Source: Phragmites australis
Taxonomy: Eukaryota > Streptophyta > Magnoliopsida > Poales > Poaceae
NCBI RefSeq assembly: GCF_958298935.1
Contig: NC_084932.1
Location: 13,929,501 to 13,993,500, forward strand
Length of the DNA: 64,000 nt
Direction: 5' to 3'
This document shows positions 33,116-46,261 of the stretch, in pieces. Below the pieces are notes generated by a model. It made no database searches, had not been told where the DNA came from, and saw only the letters and a list, made by a program, of their open reading frames with translations. Made by a program: the position numbers and the translations under genes. How positions within the stretch are numbered: position 1 is the first letter of the stretch; each line of letters starts with the position of its first letter.

Positions 33116-36100
33116 ATGGATAACCACAACATCTTATGTTGGAATGTTCATGGGCTTAACTGCAAAGCCTGCCGTGACGCTGATCAAATGATGTGTTTGG
33201 AGCAAAAAGCTTCGGTTGTATGTTTACCAAAAACAAAGGTTGATGCAATCAACCGTTCTCTACTCAATTAGATGTGTGGCCCTGCCTTCTCTGATTACTC
33301 CTTCTTGCTGTCCTCAAGGACAAGGGGGCATGTTAGTCACCTGTCGACAGCCTCTTGTACTTAATGCTGTACAGGTGCTTTAATTCTCGATCAGCGTCCA
33401 AGTTTCCTCCACCTCAGGAGAAAATGTTTTCTTGACCACTATCTGTGGTCCGAATGACGCTTCTTTGCAAGATGCATTCCTCGCTGAGCTTTCTGTGGTT
33501 CATGCGCTGTTGCTGGGGACCTGGTTGATCATCGGTGACTTCAACATGATTTCCTTGGCAACTGATAAAAACAACAATAGAATCCATAGGAGGTCCATTA
33601 ATAGATTAAGGAACTTCATCAACAACAAAGAACCAAAGGACTTGCATCTTTTTGGCCGGTGCTACACCTAGTCAAATGAGAGGGCGGTTCCCAGCTTGGT
33701 TTGGCTAGATAGGGTGCTGGTCTCACTAGAATGGGATGAGGTGTTTCCTCATTGCTTTCTACAAGCGTTGTCTACAAATTGCTCAGATCATTGCCCATTG
33801 TTATTGTCTACTTCTCTGTGCTCTGCGCGGAAATGGCGTTTCCAATTTGAACCTTTTTGGGTCAAGATGCCAAGATTCGCCTCTGTTGTGGCCAATGCAT
33901 GGATTCTAAAGCCAGAGGACCTTACTCTATCTCCTCTCTGCCGGTTGGATGTCTTGCTTAGGCTCACCTCCAAGGAGCTTCAATGGTGGAGTAGTAAGCA
34001 CATTGGCAATTTTAAGGAGCAATTACTCATGGTGTGAGAGGACATTTTTCAGTTCGATCATGCGCAGGAATGTAGGAGCCTCTCACATGCCGAGTTTGAG
34101 CTGCACAAGCACCTCAAATTGCTCTACCTCGGTCTGGCATCCCTCGAGCGGATGATCGCCCGGTGTAGATCAAGGCCCACTTGGCTTCAAGATGGAGATG
34201 CTAACACCTGGTTGTTTCAATCATTCGTGAATTTTCACGCGATGAAGAATACCATCTCCACCTTAATCTCTGTTGATGGCACGGTTACCTCGCATCAGGC
34301 TATGGAGGAGCTTTTGTTTACACACTTCAATTCCATTCTTGGTGTCACTCCTCCCAGAAACTACTCAATAGAACTTCCTCGGCTCGGGATTGCGCCCTTG
34401 GACCTACAAGAACTAGACGTGCCATTCTCTAAGTCAGAGATTTTTGAAGCGATCAAGCGCATGCCTCTCAACAAGACCCCAGGGTCAGATGGGTTTAGTA
34501 TGGAATTCTATATAGCCGCTTGGTCAATCATAGGTGATGATGTCACTCTTGCCATTGATTCCTTTACATTGGGTGACACTAGGGGTCTACACCAGTTGAA
34601 CAATGCCTTCATTACCTTGCTTCCGAAGAAGGAGGGTGTTGTGTCACCGTCAGATTTTTGGCCTATTAGCCTCATTCACAGCATTAGTGAATTCATCACC
34701 AAGGCAATGGCTCTTCGTCTGTCTCCACGGCTGACCTCTCTAGTCACGAATTGCCAAAGTGCCTTCATCTCAAGCTATTCGATACACGATAATTTCAAAC
34801 TGGTGCACTCCACCGTGTGGCTCTACAAGAAAATCAAGTGCCCCAAGATCCTCCTAAAGCTTGACATCTACAAGGCTTTCGATTTGGTCAATTGGGCTTT
34901 CCTTTTGGAAGTCCTTCGCTATTGGAGTTTCAGACTGAAGTGGTGTCAATGGATTGAGGCAATTCTGGGATCATCGTCTACTAGGATCCTTCTCAATGGG
35001 GTGACCAGTCATGCCCTTCATCATGCTCGAGGTCTTCGGTAGGGCGATTCGCTCTCCCCATTTTTGTTTGTGTTGGTTATGGATACCCTTCCCCATCTCT
35101 TTTCCGAGGCTGGACATGCTGGGTCATCGATTCTATTGGCCGTGAATCAATTCAACATTGGTGCTCCTTATACGCAGATGATGTTGTTCTCTTCTTGTCG
35201 CCATCATCGAGGGACATTCGTGCGCATTTGGCCATCGTCAATTTCTTTGGCAATGCTTCTGGGCTTAAGACCAACTTTTAGAAATGTATGGCCATCCCGA
35301 TCTGTTGTTCTGATGGTGATATCTTTGTTGTCCAAGAGAACCTCCCTTGTGAGCTTTCTCCCTTCCCAATTCAATACTTGGGTGCTCCTCTCACAACCAG
35401 CAGATTGCGAAAGAATCATCTCCAGTCGATGGTTGATAAGGTCACCTCTAGGCTTCCTATTTGGCAGGCGAAGATGATCTCAAAACTAGGTCGTGCTACT
35501 CTCGTGCGATCCGTGCTGTCATCAATCCCCATTCATACTCTAATCTCCATTGCGGTTCCACCATGGGTAATCAAGGAGGTTGATAAGATTAGGAAGGAAT
35601 TTCTATGGGCTGGTGACAAAGCAATGTCCGGCGGTCTCTACTCCTTGGCTTGGCCTAGAGTGTGCCGCCCGGTTCATTATGGTGGTCTGGGTATTCTTGA
35701 TCTTCGGCTGGCCAGCTTGGCATTACGCCTTAGATGGCTGTGGTGGCAAAGAATCGATCAGACAAAGCCTTGGGCCGCCCTACCTCTTCACCATGAAAAA
35801 TAGGTAGTTGCGCTCTTTGTTGTTACCACTGCTTTTGAAATTAGCAACGACAAATCCACCTTTTGTTGGATCGATGCCTTGTTCAATGGCCGTTTTGTCC
35901 ATTACATGGCCCCTGATCTCTTCAGGTGTGTCTCTCCTCCGGTCTCAAGAACAAGAGTAGTGCATGGTGCCCTGCAAAACCGAAGTTGGATTAGGGACAT
36001 CTCAGGTCCACTGTCCATTCAGGCCTTAATCCAATACCTCCACCTTTGGTGCCATTTGGAGTCCATCTCTCTTGGTAACAACGAGGATTGTATTATATGG

Positions 36101-36670
36101 AAATGGTCTCCCTTTGGCCAGTACTTTGCTAAATCTGCTTATCAACTCATGTTTCAAGGTTCCATCTACTTCGGGGGAGCCAACATGTTGTGGAGAGCTT
36201 GGGCGCCCACTAAGGTTAGGTTCTTTGGTTGGTTGGCTCTCCATGGCAGCCTTTGGATGGCGGCGCATAGGCGAAGTTGTGGATTGCAAGTTGATGACTC
36301 TTGTTCGCTCTGTGCGCATCTCCTCGAGACCACTGACCATCTGCTCTTGCATTGCTACTGGGCGAAGGAGTTATTGTGGCGCGTGCTGGGTGTTCGTGCC
36401 CCTCACTCGAGCACCTCACTCCTGGAATGGTGGGAGGATCTCCGTGGCCGCGCCGATAAAGCCTACCGAAAGGGTTTAGGGTCCTTAGTCTTGCTTGTTT
36501 GTTGGCGGATTTGGAGGTCACGCAACGATGTCGTGTTCAACAATCGACGCATCTCTAGCGACTCCTTGGTTGCACTAATCTGGGAAGACATCGAATGCTG
36601 GTGCGGTGCCGGATCTAAGCAATTGGCGATCCTCAAAGAACAGTTGTTGGTTTATGGCTGTATTATCTAA
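33116..36670 (+). pseudogene. LINE ORF2: endonuclease, reverse transcriptase, zf-RVT
   Basis: Start MDNHNILCWNVHGLN at 33116 opens the apurinic-type endonuclease. TAG at 33269 and frame changes near 33335 interrupt it, then TTICGPNDASLQDAFL, WLIIGDFNMIS and SDHCPLLL follow. RT at 34119-35470 has MPLNKTPGSDGFSMEFY, LPKKEGVVSPSDFWPISLIH, ILLKLDIYKAFDLVNW and the catalytic YADDVVLF at 35171. A TAG (35040) and a frameshift (~35125) lie within it. The C-terminal part 35288-36670 has YLGAPLTT, WAGDKAM, RFFGWLALHG and the zinc region CSLCAHLLETTDHLLLHC. This enzyme would nick target DNA and copy the RNA in place. Confidence 0.9.
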
Positions 36671-36791
36671 GTATAGCCTGTTTTTAGTTCGGTTTTCCTT
36701 TCTTGTAATCTTCTCTAGCTTGTTCGGGCCATGGCCGTTCAGGCTGTTGTGTAACCTTTAAACTATTTTCCATTAATACAAAGCTAAGAAA

Positions 36792-36806
36792 AAGACTGCA
36801 CGCCCC
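36792..36806. repeat. LINE target-site duplication, right copy
   Basis: AAGACTGCACGCCCC follows the A-rich LINE tail; see 30106-30120. Confidence 0.8.
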
Positions 36807-37100
36807 AAGGTTTGCTCACAGCAGGGTGGATCAGTATGGATCGGACAATGCCCTGTGAGGAAATAAATAAATGCGGTGTCCTATTTCCTAAACAGAGTTT
36901 CATGGATCTGAAAGTACCTTAGCTGTTAAGCTTTATTACTTTGACATCCATGTACCTTCTGTTTTCAAATGTATTAGATCATTTTTTGTTCTTTCCTGTG
37001 TGCCATGTTGATTTGGTTTTATGTACGACAGCAATATGTTACGTAACATATTATTTATCATGTTACATCACTGTGCAGTACAACTATACCTATTATACAT
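36807..37100 (+). other. Probable 3' untranslated/flanking region of the OMT pseudogene
   Basis: By position this is the sequence that followed the OMT stop codon before the LINE inserted. It is AT-rich with AAATAAATAAATG and other weak polyadenylation-like words, and no coding sequence. The assignment is inferred from the target duplication. Confidence 0.5.
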
Positions 37101-37966
37101 AAAAAAATATGAAATGCCTAAATCGAACAGAAGTCTCAAAGACAAGAAAAAAAGGGGATAAGTGGCTCTGTTGCTGTTATTTTTTAATTACAAGGAAAAC
37201 GCACATGGATACAAACCATTGATACCAAATGTGAGAGCGCCTCTTATCACACACCTATAATATTATGTAACGTTGAACTTACTGACAAGCACTGGGATTT
37301 GAACCCTTGTAGGCTGATTCTTGCTAACCCAACAAGAGGTCGTTCCCGGCTCAATAACACCCAAAAATCCTCACTTTAGCTAAATATGCAGTGGTTACAT
37401 TGTTACCACTTCTGTTTGATTTTCGGTAGGAAATATTTTCTTGGAAATAAGTAAAAAATGTAGTGAAATATGTTTCCCCGTTAATTGCAGCTAATCAACA
37501 CAATTTTACGTTAAGCAGTGGCATATCCCAAGTCAAACCAGAGATGCAGCATCTCCTGAAAGCGGACATGCGGAGTAGTGGAGTATGAATTATCCCAATC
37601 CAGCGTACACAATTGGCTTCAGCACCGTAGAAAGTGCACCCGTAGTGGTCAACTGGGCATGGTTTAAAAAATGGATGATTATCTGCCTAGAGAATAAAAA
37701 GTTATTATACTGCCCCCGTAGTGGGCATGGTTTAAAAATGGATGATTATCTGCTTAGAGAATAAAAAGGTGGAGCTGGACATGTATATTGGAAGGATTAT
37801 GGCATTCCTGGAGGTACCCATGATGGTCCCGAATTTGTGATTACAAGTACAATATGCTGGATTCCATGGAGCCAGATCTGAACATCAAGAGGAAGGTCAG
37901 CTTGATCCATTTAAAATTAGTGAAAGTCAAACTCATTGGAGAGTGTAATAGGAATGTAGTCATATT
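37101..37966. other. Non-coding stretch
   Basis: No gene seen. Contains a 68-base tandem duplication (37637-37770) and, on the minus strand near 37285-37340, a T-arm-like GGGTTCAAATCCC. The latter may be the relic of a tRNA-derived sequence, but no full tRNA fold is present. Confidence 0.5.
37637..37770. repeat. 68-base tandem duplication
   Basis: CCCGTAGTG...GGGCATGGTTTAAAAA(A)TGGATGATTATCTGC(C/T)TAGAGAATAAAAAG occurs twice in a row with period ~68. Confidence 0.8.
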
Positions 37967-38600
37967 TGTAAGGACCGGTGATGCCTTAAGAGAGGGTGAG
38001 TTATGGTTTCTTAAAACCATTTAGCTCATTTAACAAGATAAATCTAAATCAATTTTAATCTAAATGTACTCTAGTTTTATCTACTGTGATGCAAGAAAGT
38101 TTTGTATCTAGGTTCCAATCCTACAACCTACACATGTAAATTCTAGGAAAGGTAAATGCGGAAAGTAATTAGTACAATAAATAAGTGTGGAATGTAAATG
38201 AGTTACAAAGCATAAAGTCGGCAAGATGATATTTTCTGGTGGTATTAGTGAGTTTTTTCTCACCTCTATTCCATGTTGGTGCTCCTTGCAAGGGACAATC
38301 TCCTGGGTCAGATAACTTTGTGAATCTTACCATCAAATATCCCCAAACATTGATGGGTCTACTACTACGTGCACCCGGATGCTCACCACTGTCTTCACTA
38401 AAGTAGTGCTTTGCCGCTCTGGCACAGGCCACTCCTACTCACAATGCTTGTGGCCATTCTACAAACTTAGTTTATTTGACCGGTGCCAAGCCGTCTAGGT
38501 GTAGACAAGCACCAAGAGTAATAAGTTTGAATCAATGACTGTATCCAACTCTAAGCTAATCATCTAATCCGAGAGTTGAGATAGAAGAGGAAGTGGCTAT
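37967..38600. mobile_element. LTR-like fragment
   Basis: Begins TGTAAGGACCGGTGATGCC and continues AAGAGAGGGTGAGTTA, a sequence style common at LTR starts in grass copia elements. No partner LTR or coding part was found, and the right border with the next LTR is not resolved. Assignment is tentative. Confidence 0.35.
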
Positions 38601-40294
38601 CCCTTATAAGGACATTATAGTATCTAGACCCCTAGGTAAGTGGTAAGTTTTTCAATGATTAATGACAACTATATCATTGTGACTAATAAGTTTGTTTTGA
38701 AGGTTATAAAAAATTTAGTTCAAAATGATGATTGGGTATTCTTGTCCCTAAGTTGATTCTATGGACAGTCAAAGGATATGAGTATCAAGATTAAGGATCT
38801 TCTAGTTCTAAGTGTCACAAGGAGATGAATGACACTTAGAATAGTATAGGTCCCTTTTCTTAGTCTTTTGACCGTACTAAAAAGAGGGGTTAAGAGTAGT
38901 AGCTTAACCTAGCTAAGTCCAGACTTCGTTAGATTTACACTTGTGGAGTTCTAGCACTAGGTAACTCAAAGAAGCTCATAGTTGAGATGACGAGAAGTAA
39001 GCGCTCAAAAAAGTTTGAATTAGGCGAGCTCAGAAAATTTTTTCTCACTGGATGGTTCGGCGCTCAATAAATTAAACTCACTGGAGCATTCTTGGATCAG
39101 GTCAGAGAGATCATAAGTACAACGCATGGTTCGACGATCGAAAAGACACCCCCACCGGAGTATTTTTTACTAGAAAAATCACAAGACTTACACCGGATGG
39201 TCCGATGTTACTGTGAAGATAATGCTAGAGTATTTCACAGGAGATGTGCAATTTTTAGAAGATACACTTATTACTCACCGGATAGTTCGGTGTTCACTTA
39301 GTAACTTAAGTAGAGCAATTTTTCCAGAGAAGGTTTCAACATCTGTTTGGTGTGGTTGCATACGCTGGATGGTCTGGCGCGTGAACAGGAGGCTTCACCA
39401 GAGTATTTCAGAGCAATAACAGCTAGTGACAGCTGGTAGTGGCCAATGTCTAGAAAAGGTACAAACCGGATGGTTCGGTATGTGTCAGATAGTGCACGTC
39501 GGATCATCCGACGTTCAGAAAATGTTAATGGTAAGGTACCATCTAGATTTAGATCTCTAACCTATAAATACCTTCTCATTTCATCTCACTTATAACTCTT
39601 GCTTTCCCAGAGGAGCATATACACTGTGTGTGTCATCAAGAAGCAAGAGAGTGCACTAGAGTGAATTGCAAAGTTCTTTAATTGAAGATTAAGGACATCA
39701 TTAGTGCGTAGAGAGTAGCAAATGTGCATCTAGCTGTAGTTTAGGGTTGATCTTGTTCAAGTGAAGCTATTGGTTTGTTACTCTTGGTGGTTGGTAACAC
39801 CTAGCTGGTCTTTGGTGATTAGAGGTGTCTTGGTGAGCTCTTCGAGTTCTTGTGGGAGCTCCGAGATGAGCGATATACTTGGTTTAATGTCTGCCCATCC
39901 AGAGATAGAGAAGTGGCAATCATGAGGGAGCACTTGAGTCTTCGGTGGCTTAAGGGGGAGCAATATCCTTATTGGATGCTCCAACGGGGACTAGAGGGGA
40001 ATACCAATTCCTAGATACCTCGAGAAAAAATTGGTGTCTTCTTGTCCATCTCTTTACTTTTTCGTATTTACTTTGAGCATTTACATTCTTGTAAGCTTTC
40101 AAATTCTGCATTTACTTTGTGTTCTACTTACTTGATTACTCACTTAATCATGTAGTTGCATTTCTTTCCATCTAGGCTAAGGTTGCTAATTGTTCTAGAA
40201 TTTGGAAGAAGTAGTTTTTTGAACTGATAATCTTTCTATTCTCCACGCGGCTTAGAGTCCAATTCACCCCCTTTTGGGCCATTCGATCATTTCA
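38601..40294 (+). repeat. 5' LTR of the SIRE-type element
   Basis: Ends GATCATTTCA directly before the primer-binding site. It holds several CACTGGATGGTTCGG / CCGGATGGTCCGATG-like words and a TATA-like CCTATAAATACC near 39560. The start is set only approximately near the CTAGACCCCTAGGTAAGTGG segment. Confidence 0.65.
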
Positions 40295-40296
40295 AT

Positions 40297-40309
40297 TGGT
40301 ATCAGAGCC
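40297..40309 (+). other. Primer-binding site of the SIRE-type element
   Basis: TGGTATCAGAGCC, a perfect match to the usual plant initiator-Met tRNA site, two bases after the LTR end. Confidence 0.9.
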
Positions 40310-40342
40310 TCATTCTCTTGATAAGCTTAACAACTTAGAGCA

Positions 40343-42180
40343 ATGTCCCCCAGGAATGGAAGTAGTATGCCAAGGTTTGAGGGAAAGAATTTCGCGTATT
40401 GGAAAGTTCTCATGGTGAGCTATCTCGAGGCTATTTCCCCCAAAGTTTGGCTAGCCACTTCCTTTAGGTTTTATCAACCTTTTACTGAACAACAAGTAAG
40501 ATCAAGTGTTAACGCTAGAAATGCTATATTTGAGGGAATTAGTGAATAGATATTTTCTAGAGTAAGGAGCAAGAAATTAAATCATGATATTTGGACTGGT
40601 CTTTGTGAAATTCATGAGGGTTCTAGGGAAATTCAGGAGGAAAGATATCATGTGCTAATGAACAATATTAATCAATTTAAGATGTTTACAATGAGTTACG
40701 CAATGATATGTATTCTCGTATTAATATGCTTGTTGAAATCAATTCACTTGAACTTACTCAATTGTCTTAAGGAGGCATTATTCGTAGGATCTTGATGGTG
40801 CTTTCTGAGCCGCAGTACAACACTGTCATCTCTCTTCTTCATGAAATGGACATCAATGACATGACCATCACCAATAATGTTGGGAAGATTTGTACTCATG
40901 ATATGTTATTGTTTGGAGATCAAGGTGATCAATCTTCATCCAGGAAGAATCTTACTCTCAAGGCCAAGATGCATGACAAGAAGAAGAAGAAGATGAAGCT
41001 TCCATCATCAAGTGAAAGTCATGATGATGATGATGACTCTGACACCGAGTTTGCCATCCTCATGAGAAGAACCATAAGGATGATATCCAAATTTGGCAAG
41101 AAGGGCTACAACTATGATCTCAAGAAGAACAAATTTCACCCAAGAAAATTTGACAAGTCTAGTGGTGGAAATAAGAAGTGCTACAATTTTGGGGACTATG
41201 GCCACATGTCATATGATTGTCCTCATCCCGACAAGAGAAATGAGAACAAGAGCAAACAAAATGATGCAAGTGATGTTGAGGACAAGCACAAGAAGAAGGG
41301 TCAAGACAAGAAGAAGAAGAAGAAGAAGAAGAAGAAGAAGAAGAAGCTCTTCAACAAGAAGGGTGAAGGCCAAAAGTCTTACATTGTTAGTGAATGGGAC
41401 TCCGGTGAGAGCTCAAGTGATGATTCAAGCGATGATGAAAGCAACAACTTCGTGAACCTCACCATCACCAATGATTCACTACTTCCTCCACCGCCTATGT
41501 GACTCATGGCAAAAGGTAACAACAAGGTGAGTAGCGACGAAGATGATTGTAGTAGTGATGATGGTTGTCGTTCTCCTAATGATCTATCTAAGCTTATGAA
41601 TACCTATGCTACTATCATCAAGAAGAAAAAAGCTAAAATCAAGTCTCTTAAAAATATTAATGCTAAGCTTAGCTCTAGTCATGATGAGTTACTTGCTAAA
41701 TACAACAATATGCTTAAAAAATATGATGAAGTAGTTGCATCTAGCAAGTCTCTTGAAGAGATCAACAAGAAGCTAAAACTTGAGCATGTAGACTTGAAAT
41801 GCAAATATCAGGAACTTTAGCTAGCTTATGATGCTATTGATATTAGCATTAATGAATTGTCTACAATTGATATTATTAAAGTCAATGCATCTACTTCTTG
41901 TGATGATCTTCTTGATATACCTTGCTCCTCTTCATGTGATACTATATCATTTTCTAAGACTAACCTTGCAAGGGAACAAGAGCTCAAAGATGAGATTGAA
42001 AGTCTCAATTTGTGTGTGACTCAGTTGACTAAGGGGGGGTACAAGCACAAAAAAATTCTCATGAAGAATGCAATGTACTACAACAAAAGAGGTCTTGGGT
42101 GCTACTCAACGCAGTCACCGGAAATCAAGAGAGATCACCATGTCACCCAAAAATCAAGAGTTGCTTTATCAAGGAAGTAG
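40343..42180 (+). pseudogene. SIRE-type gag
   Basis: ATG at 40343 gives MSPRNGSSMPRFEGKNFAYW, the typical start of copia gag (UBN2-type domain). It breaks at a TAG (40547) and shifts frame. The later part at 40792-41502 contains the knuckle CYNFGDYGHMSYDC, where the second Cys of CCHC has become Phe. A 13-residue poly-Lys run comes from (AAG)n, followed by an acidic Ser/Asp-rich tail. A coiled-coil-like stretch follows at 41506-41820 (SLEEINKKLKLEHVDLKCKY). Long gag C-terminal coiled coils are usual in Maximus elements. Confidence 0.82.
41308..41346 (+). repeat. (AAG)n microsatellite inside gag
   Basis: About 13 uninterrupted AAG units encode a Lys run within the SIRE-type gag frame. Confidence 0.9.
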
Positions 42181-45100
42181 GTTCATATTGCCAACATTGT
42201 GAAATCACCGGCCACCATATAAGAGAGTGTCTAATTCCTACCAAATCCCTTCCTACTTTGCCTTCTAAATATAAGTCCACTTTCAATGATCATCATTTCC
42301 TATTGCATAAGTTTAAAAATGGAAAAGTTATGACTAAATTCATTGCAACTCAAGCTAAGGCCAAGGTTCCTAATCAACTTTGGGTGTCTAAAGCTCATAT
42401 CAAGGGTACCAAACTTGTTTGGATAGATAAAAAACAAGCTTCATCTCTTATGTTAGGTGAACTACAAAGTTGGTGGCAAGCATTGGATGCTTGATAGAGA
42501 ATGTACACAATATATGACCAGCAATATAAAGATTTTCACCTCACTAGAAGATGAAGTGGGCGATCATAAAAAAGTTACTTTTGGTGATAATTCTAAGGAA
42601 AATGTGGTAGGTTTGGGTAAGGTGGCAATCTACAATGATCTTTCTATCTCCAATGTTCTTCTAGTAGAGTCTCTTAGTTTTAACTTGTTTTATGTAGCTC
42701 AACTTTATGATTTAGGCTTCACATGCTTATTTAGTGATGTTGATGTTGTCATAACTAGCAAGAAGCATAATTATCTTATTTTTAAAGGCTCTATACATGG
42801 GCATATCGATCTTGTGGATTTTTCCTCTAATGAAGCTAGCTTGACAACATGCTTCTTCAGCAAGACTTCAATGGGTTGGCTTTGGCATCGTCGACTTGCA
42901 CACATTGGAATAAGACAACTCAAGAAGGTGTTCAAGAATGGAATGATGTTTGGTTTAAAGGATGTGGTATTCAAGAAGGACAAGTTATGTAGTGCTTGCG
43001 AAGCGAGAAAGCAAGTTGCAAGCTCTTATCCATACAAGTCCATGATGTATACATCATGACCCCTAGATCTTCTACACATGGACCTCTTCGGACCAATTAC
43101 CTACAAAAATCTTGGTGGTAATCTCTATTGCCTTGTAATTATTTATGATTATACAAGATACACTTGGACTTTCTTTTTAGATGACAAGAGCAAGATTGTT
43201 AGGATCTTCATGAAGTTCGCGACGAGGGCTCAAAATGAATTTGAGGCCACACGTGAAGATCCAGAGTGACAACATGACGGAGTTAAAAAACACACAAATT
43301 AAAAGAATTTTGTGATGATAGAGGCATCAAGCATGAGTTCTCATAAACCTACACACTTGAACAAAATGGCATGGTTGAGAGAAGGAACAAGATGTTGATC
43401 TCTCTTGCAAGAGCAATGTTGGGTGAGTATGGTACATTAGAGAAGTTTTGGGCAAAAGCAATCAACATGGCGTGTCATGCATCTAATAGAGTGTACCTCC
43501 AACGACTCTTGAAGAAGATACCATACGAGCTTTTCATTGGGAGAAAATCTAATGTCTCTTATTTCTGGATGTTCAGGTGTAAGTGCTTCATCTTCAAGAA
43601 AAGAGAGGTCCTAGGGAAGTTTGAGCATCATGGTGAGATTGTTTTCTTGTTGGTTATGCATCTATCTCCAAAGCTTATCGAGTATTCAACAATACCATCT
43701 GTTTGGTTAAAGAAACATGTGATGTGGAATTTGATGAATCTAATGGCTCCTAAGGAGAAGGTCTTTCGTGTGATGATATAGGTGATGAACCCTTGAGAGA
43801 GGCAATGAATAAGAAGGAAATTGGGGATATCAAGCCAAATGAGGAGGATGAAGATGTACCTTCTACTTCAACTCCACACACTTCCATGGTGTCTCAAGTT
43901 GATCAAGGTGATGAGAAGGATGATCAACCACTTCCATTACAAGATGTCCATACCTCCCAAGAGGAACTTCCAGATGTTGGACCATCTCAAGATACACCTC
44001 AAGAACCACAAATGAAGCGAACACATATTTTCAAAGATCACCCCATTGACTTGATCATTAGGAGTCCATCTAGGGGAGTAAGAACTCACTCTTGTTAATA
44101 TGCATCATGTTGTGAACATTACTTATTTGTCTCTCATTTGGAACCCATACATATAGATGAGGCTCTAAAGGATCTGGATTGGGTGATTGCAATGCAATAA
44201 GAACTTAACAACTTCACCTGCAATAAACTATGGATTCTTGAAAATAGATATCAAGACAAGAATGTGATTGGAACCAAGTGGGTCTTCTGCAAGAAGCAAG
44301 ATGAAGATGGTGTGGTGGTACACAACAAGGCAAGACTTATCATGCAAGGTTTTGTACAAGTTGAAGGTTTGGATTTTGGCAAAACATTTGCTCCTGTGGC
44401 AAGGATTCAAGTCACCTGTATCCTTCTTTGCATTTGCTTCACATCATAACATTAAGCTTTATCAAATGGATATGAAGAGTGTAATTTTAAATGGTTTCAT
44501 TAATGAACTTATTTATGTTGAACAACTCCCCGGTTTCAAAGATCCTAGATATCTTAATCACGTTTATAGGTTGCACAAGGCACTTTATGGACCCAAGCAA
44601 GTCCCAAGAGCTTGGTATGAACTCCTACGTGACATCCTAATCAACCAAGGATTCAAGATTGGGAGGGTGGACACTACATTATTCACAAAGATCATCAACA
44701 ATGAGCATTTCATATGTCAAATCTATATTGATGATGTAATATTTGGTTCAACTAACAAATAGTTTTGCAAATAATTTGGTGACATGATGTCTAGGGAGTT
44801 TGAGATGTCAATGATTGGTGTGCTCAACTACTTCCTTTGATTTCAAATCAAGAAATTGAAGGAAGGGTCGTTCATCCATCAAGAGAAGTACACGAATGAC
44901 ATTCTCAAGAAGTTCAAGATGGATGATAGTAAGACAAGTAAGACCCCCATGCCAACTAATGGACATCTCGACATGAATGAAATAGGTAAACCGGTTGACC
45001 AAAAGTTTTATCGTTCTATGATTGGGTCAGTTCTTTACCTTACCGCATCTAGGGCCAACATTATGTTTAGTGTATGCATGTGCACTTGTTTTCAAGATAA

Positions 45101-45678
45101 TCCTAAGGAGCCGCATCTTAGCGCGGTTATGAGGATTCTTAAATACCTAAAGCATATACCTAGCATAGGCCTGTGGTATCCTAAAAACCCTAGTTTCTTA
45201 CTCTTGGGTTACTCTGATTTGGACTTTGCCGGATGTTGTGTGGATTATAAGAGTATCTTGGGTGGATGACACTTGCTAGGGTGGTCCCTAGTTTCATGGT
45301 GTTTGAGGAAGCAAAACTATATAGCCTTATCCACCACTGAAGCCGAATACATAGCTGCCGAAGCATGTTATGCCCAAATCCTCTATATGAAGTAAACCTT
45401 GTTAGACTTTGGTGTTTGTCTAGAAATGGTTCCAATCCTTTGTGACAATGAGAGTGCCATAACACTTGCAAACAATCCCATTCAACACTCTCGCACAAAG
45501 CACATTGATATTCATCATCATTTCCTTAGAAAACCATGTGGCCAAAAATGATATTCCTCTTAGTAGTGTAAGGTTGGAAGATAAATTGGCAGATATTTTC
45601 ACAAAACCTCTAGATGAAGTTACCTTTTGTAGATTGCGAAGTGAGTTGAATGTGATAGATGCTTCAAACGTCATGTAA
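42181..45678 (+). pseudogene. SIRE-type pol: protease, integrase, RT, RNase H
   Basis: Order is copia-like. Protease remnant WMLDRECTQYMTSN (42480s) has lost the D(S/T)G active site. The pre-integrase zinc region has LWHRRLAHIGIRQLKKV and CSACEARKQ. The integrase core has HMDLFGP, VIIYDYTRYTWTFFL and GMVERRNKM (the last acidic residue in context); sequence around the second Asp is damaged near 43270. RT has VIGTKWVFCKKQDEDG, ARLIMQGF, GFKDPRYLNHVYRLHKALYG and catalytic YIDDVIFGSTNK (44724). RNase H has DFAGCCVD, STTEAEYIAAEA, CDNESAI and HIDIHHHFL. At least five frames or stops interrupt the gene. Confidence 0.9.
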
Positions 45679-46261
45679 TACTTGTCATATAGATGCATTC
45701 ATGTTGGTGCTTGTCTAACCTTCTCAAGATAGTGGTGAACATGGGTTGTGCTTGAGTTGGTGACTCCCTAGTTTTACTCAAGGTATGTTATTGGGTTCAC
45801 CATTAAGAATCTTGAGAAGGGAAGTAATATGACAAGATAGATTTATTTTATGCTACTCATTCACATGTCGTATAGCTTGTACTCATGTTTACTTTCATGC
45901 ACTAGTTTTGCATTGCTTGTGCATTGACGGTAGAGAGATCACAAAGAGAATATCACTCTTTGATATTGTTGTTTGCTTTCAATGTGGACATACACCTCTA
46001 TAAGTGTGATAAAAAAAGATGTTGTGCTTAGTGCCTATTGAGTCATGTCCTAGCGAATTTAAAGTCTTAATCTTTGAATTGATAGGCAATATGGCTCATA
46101 TATTTCCTTGGAGTTTTCTCCCTCCTTTCTTTATTGGTTCTTATTGCCTATTGCGAAATTATGTATGGTATAGCCCTTTTGGGAAAATATTTGTAAATGA
46201 ATATTTGAGAGGGTAATGTCTTCACTCAAACTAATCCAAATTTGTGTTTTTGTTGTGTGGT
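45679..46261 (+). other. SIRE-type 3' spacer after pol
   Basis: Non-coding stretch between the end of RNase H and the Tat-like insertion. The frame 46019-46216 has no domain. It continues at 54274 after the inserted element. Confidence 0.6.
46257..46261. repeat. Target-site duplication GTGGT (left)
   Basis: Matches GTGAT at 54269-54273 at four of five positions. Confidence 0.6.

Larger units (their letters stand above)
30121..36791 (+). mobile_element. L1-type non-LTR retrotransposon (LINE), 6.7 kb
   Basis: Consists of a C-rich 5' region, two ORFs (nucleic-acid-binding ORF1, endonuclease-RT ORF2), a short 3' tail with ATTAATACAAAGCTAAGAAAAA, and flanking 15-bp direct repeats. It appears full length. 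It inserted a few bases past the OMT stop codon, with OMT 3' flank resuming at 36807. ORFs contain stops and frameshifts. Confidence 0.88.

Noticed and set aside
37285..37340. tRNA-like GGGTTCAAATCCC on the minus strand
   Set aside because: T-arm only, no complete cloverleaf or SINE body recognised.
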